From positions 1 through 24,476 of the forward strand of contig JAHEDL010000088.1 in the NCBI GenBank assembly GCA_024641255.1: DNA of 24,476 nt, read 5' to 3'. This stretch comes from Pseudorhodobacter sp. Lineage in GTDB: Bacteria; Pseudomonadota; Alphaproteobacteria; Rhodobacterales; Rhodobacteraceae. Below the pieces are notes generated by a model, which had not been told where the DNA came from, did not search any database, and saw nothing but the letters and a program-made list of their open reading frames with translations. This document shows, piece after piece, positions 23,206 through 24,476 of this stretch. A program made the position numbers and the translations under genes. Within the stretch, counting starts at the first letter, position 1. Each line of letters starts with the position of its first letter.

Positions 23206-24476
23206 TCAGATCACCAGAAAGTCAGCTGCAGTGACCGCAAGCGATGGCGCTAGGGTTGCAAAACAGATCGCGATGGCGGCACCGGTGCCGTCACGATCAA
23301 ACCACAGCCGACCAGTGTCGGTTTCGTAGATAATGCGGTCTGCCGTATCCATCGCCGCGCCTTGTAGATTGGCGACAAAGGCGGTGGCAGCAAGGCGGCC
23401 TACAGGCAGGCCAAGAAAGACCGCATTTTCAAGCAGGATTTGGTCACTGACCACGTTGAAATCGCTGATCCGGTCAACATTGGCGGCGCCAAGCGTGGCG
23501 TTGAAAACAAAGCTATCGGCGCCAAGGCCACCGATAAGCGTATCAAGCCCGCCGCCGCCGTTCAGCACATTCGCGCCCGCATTTCCCGTGATGGTCTGCG
23601 CCAGCGCGTTGCCGGTCAGCGCGATAGCGGTGGTGCCTGCGGTGTTGGTGGTGGACAAGAATTCGACGGATTGCGCGGCGGTCAGGCTGTAGCTGACGGA
23701 AGCATAGGCGCGGTCGATGCCTTGGTTGGCGGCCTCAATGATGCGGTCAGCGGCGTTGGCGATGACATAGCTGTCGTCGCCCGCGCCGCCGATCAACAGG
23801 TCTGCCGCACCGCCGCCGGTGTTTAAGATGTTTGCTCCGGCATTTCCGGTGATGGTCTGCGCCAGCGCGTTGCCGGTCAGCGCGATGGGGGTGGTGCCTG
23901 CGGCGTTGGTGGTGGACAGGAATTCAATCGATTGCGCGGCGATCAGGCTGTAGCTTACGGCGACGGCGACCTTGTCAACGCCTTGGCCGGTTGCTTCAAC
24001 CACAACATCGTCGGCGTCTTGCACTGTATAGCTATCATCCCCCAGCCCGCCATAAAGCGAATCCCGGCCCAAACCCGCGAACAGCGCATCGTTGCCCGCC
24101 ATGCCAAACAGCCGTTCCGCCTTGCTGGTGCTGAGCAAAGTATCGGCGGCAGCGCTGCCGACAATATCGCCCGGTCCGCCGATATTCAGATCGGGTTCGA
24201 TCGGAACGCCGGGGTCGGACCAGATTTGGTTCAGGTTGTACAGGTCTGCCCATCGCAGTTGCGCGGGTTGAATTGGCTGCGATGTTGCGCTGACAAGGGT
24301 CACGGTTTCGCTGCCGTAGCGGATTGTCATGCCGGTGGCGGTGGCAGTTAGCGTTAGCTGGCGCAGATCGCGCAGCATCGGCCATGCCGACAGATCAATG
24401 CGGTCTTGGCCCAGGGTGAAATCCAGGATGCTGTCGGCGCGGGCATCGGCGCTTAGCACAAAGGTGTCTGCGCCGA
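23206..24476 (-). CDS. RTX-type calcium-binding protein, C-terminal part (start beyond window)
   Basis: The frame is open to the window edge, so only about 422 C-terminal residues are seen. The visible start reads 'GADTFVLSADARADSILDF', a standard RTX block with 'GQDRIDLS'. Glycine/Asp nonapeptides follow ('GMAGNDALFAGLGRDSLYGGLGDDSY', later 'GGAGDDSY' and 'GGLGADSF'). These bind calcium outside the cell. Two near-identical 87-residue modules of the 'VSYSL.A.QS.EFLSTTN' type lie in between. The end ('WFDRDGTGAAIAICFATL') resembles other type I secreted proteins, whose signal is at the C-terminus. It is convergent with the hydroxyproline genes and unrelated to them in function. The N-terminal effector domain and its activity are outside the window. 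Confidence 0.88.
   Translation of the reverse strand, partial: GADTFVLSADARADSILDFTLGQDRIDLSAWPMLRDLRQLTLTATATGMTIRYGSETVTLVSATSQPIQPAQLRWADLYNLNQIWSDPGVPIEPDLNIGGPGDIVGSAAADTLLSTSKAERLFGMAGNDALFAGLGRDSLYGGLGDDSYTVQDADDVVVEATGQGVDKVAVAVSYSLIAAQSIEFLSTTNAAGTTPIALTGNALAQTITGNAGANILNTGGGAADLLIGGAGDDSYVIANAADRIIEAANQGIDRAYASVSYSLTAAQSVEFLSTTNTAGTTAIALTGNALAQTITGNAGANVLNGGGGLDTLIGGLGADSFVFNATLGAANVDRISDFNVVSDQILLENAVFLGLPVGRLAATAFVANLQGAAMDTADRIIYETDTGRLWFDRDGTGAAIAICFATLAPSLAVTAADFLVI
23581..23960 (-). repeat. 119-bp direct repeat pair inside the RTX gene
   Basis: Bases 23581-23699 and 23842-23960 are near-identical (about 109 of 119 matches by my count), offset by 261 nt, exactly 87 codons. They encode the 'SYSLxAAQSxEFLSTTN...LTGNALAQTITGNAGAN' module twice, so the reading frame is kept. 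This points to a fairly recent in-frame duplication or ongoing homogenisation. Confidence 0.85.

Overview
The window is dense, GC-rich DNA of alphaproteobacterial character, most likely Rhodobacterales (Rhodobacter/Paracoccus/Roseobacter type). I infer this from codon use, from ribose-type ABC importers next to SorC-family regulators, from an EryB-like flavoprotein, and from a C-terminal RTX protein fragment. No rRNA, tRNA, CRISPR array, transposase or integrase is visible. Almost every gene belongs to uptake and breakdown of small carbon or nitrogen compounds.

Layout. (1) 1-6848, plus strand: the end of one ribose-type ABC permease, a beta-keto acid cleavage enzyme (BKACE, DUF849) and a terminator. 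An AT-rich promoter follows, then an alpha/beta hydrolase with an Asp nucleophile and a complete second ABC importer (binding protein, double ATPase, permease) ending at a strong bidirectional terminator. (2) 6921-13001, minus strand: a COG4091-type NAD(P) oxidoreductase with a SAF-like tail is coupled by 4-nt overlaps to the E1 alpha and E1 beta subunits of an acetoin/2-oxoacid dehydrogenase. An E2 subunit fused to an alpha/beta hydrolase (AcoC architecture) follows, then two unrecognised genes. (3) 13190-16831, minus strand: an overlapping operon of zinc alcohol dehydrogenase, EryB-like FAD polyol-phosphate dehydrogenase and SorC regulator, ended by its own terminator. (4) 17046-19051, plus strand, divergent from (3): a PfkB-family sugar kinase and a second SorC regulator. 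(5) 19130-23174, plus strand: a GntR/FCD regulator and three enzymes that match the 4-hydroxyproline route (DapA-like deaminase, FAD D-hydroxyproline dehydrogenase, two-cysteine hydroxyproline epimerase). (6) 23206-24476, minus strand: the C-terminal part of an RTX calcium-binding protein.

How the parts may work together. Regions 1-4 look like one catabolic regulon for an unidentified polyol or (deoxy/branched) sugar: ABC uptake, alcohol dehydrogenase, kinase and EryB-like oxidation, then an acetoin-dehydrogenase-like complex that would release an acyl-CoA. Two paralogous SorC repressors and a recurring TGTTCA/TGAACA element in four promoter regions support co-regulation. The substrate is not evident, and this gene combination is the best candidate here for an undescribed pathway. 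Region 5 is a separate, recognisable hydroxyproline module that lacks its last enzyme (alpha-ketoglutarate semialdehyde dehydrogenase) and its transporter within the window.
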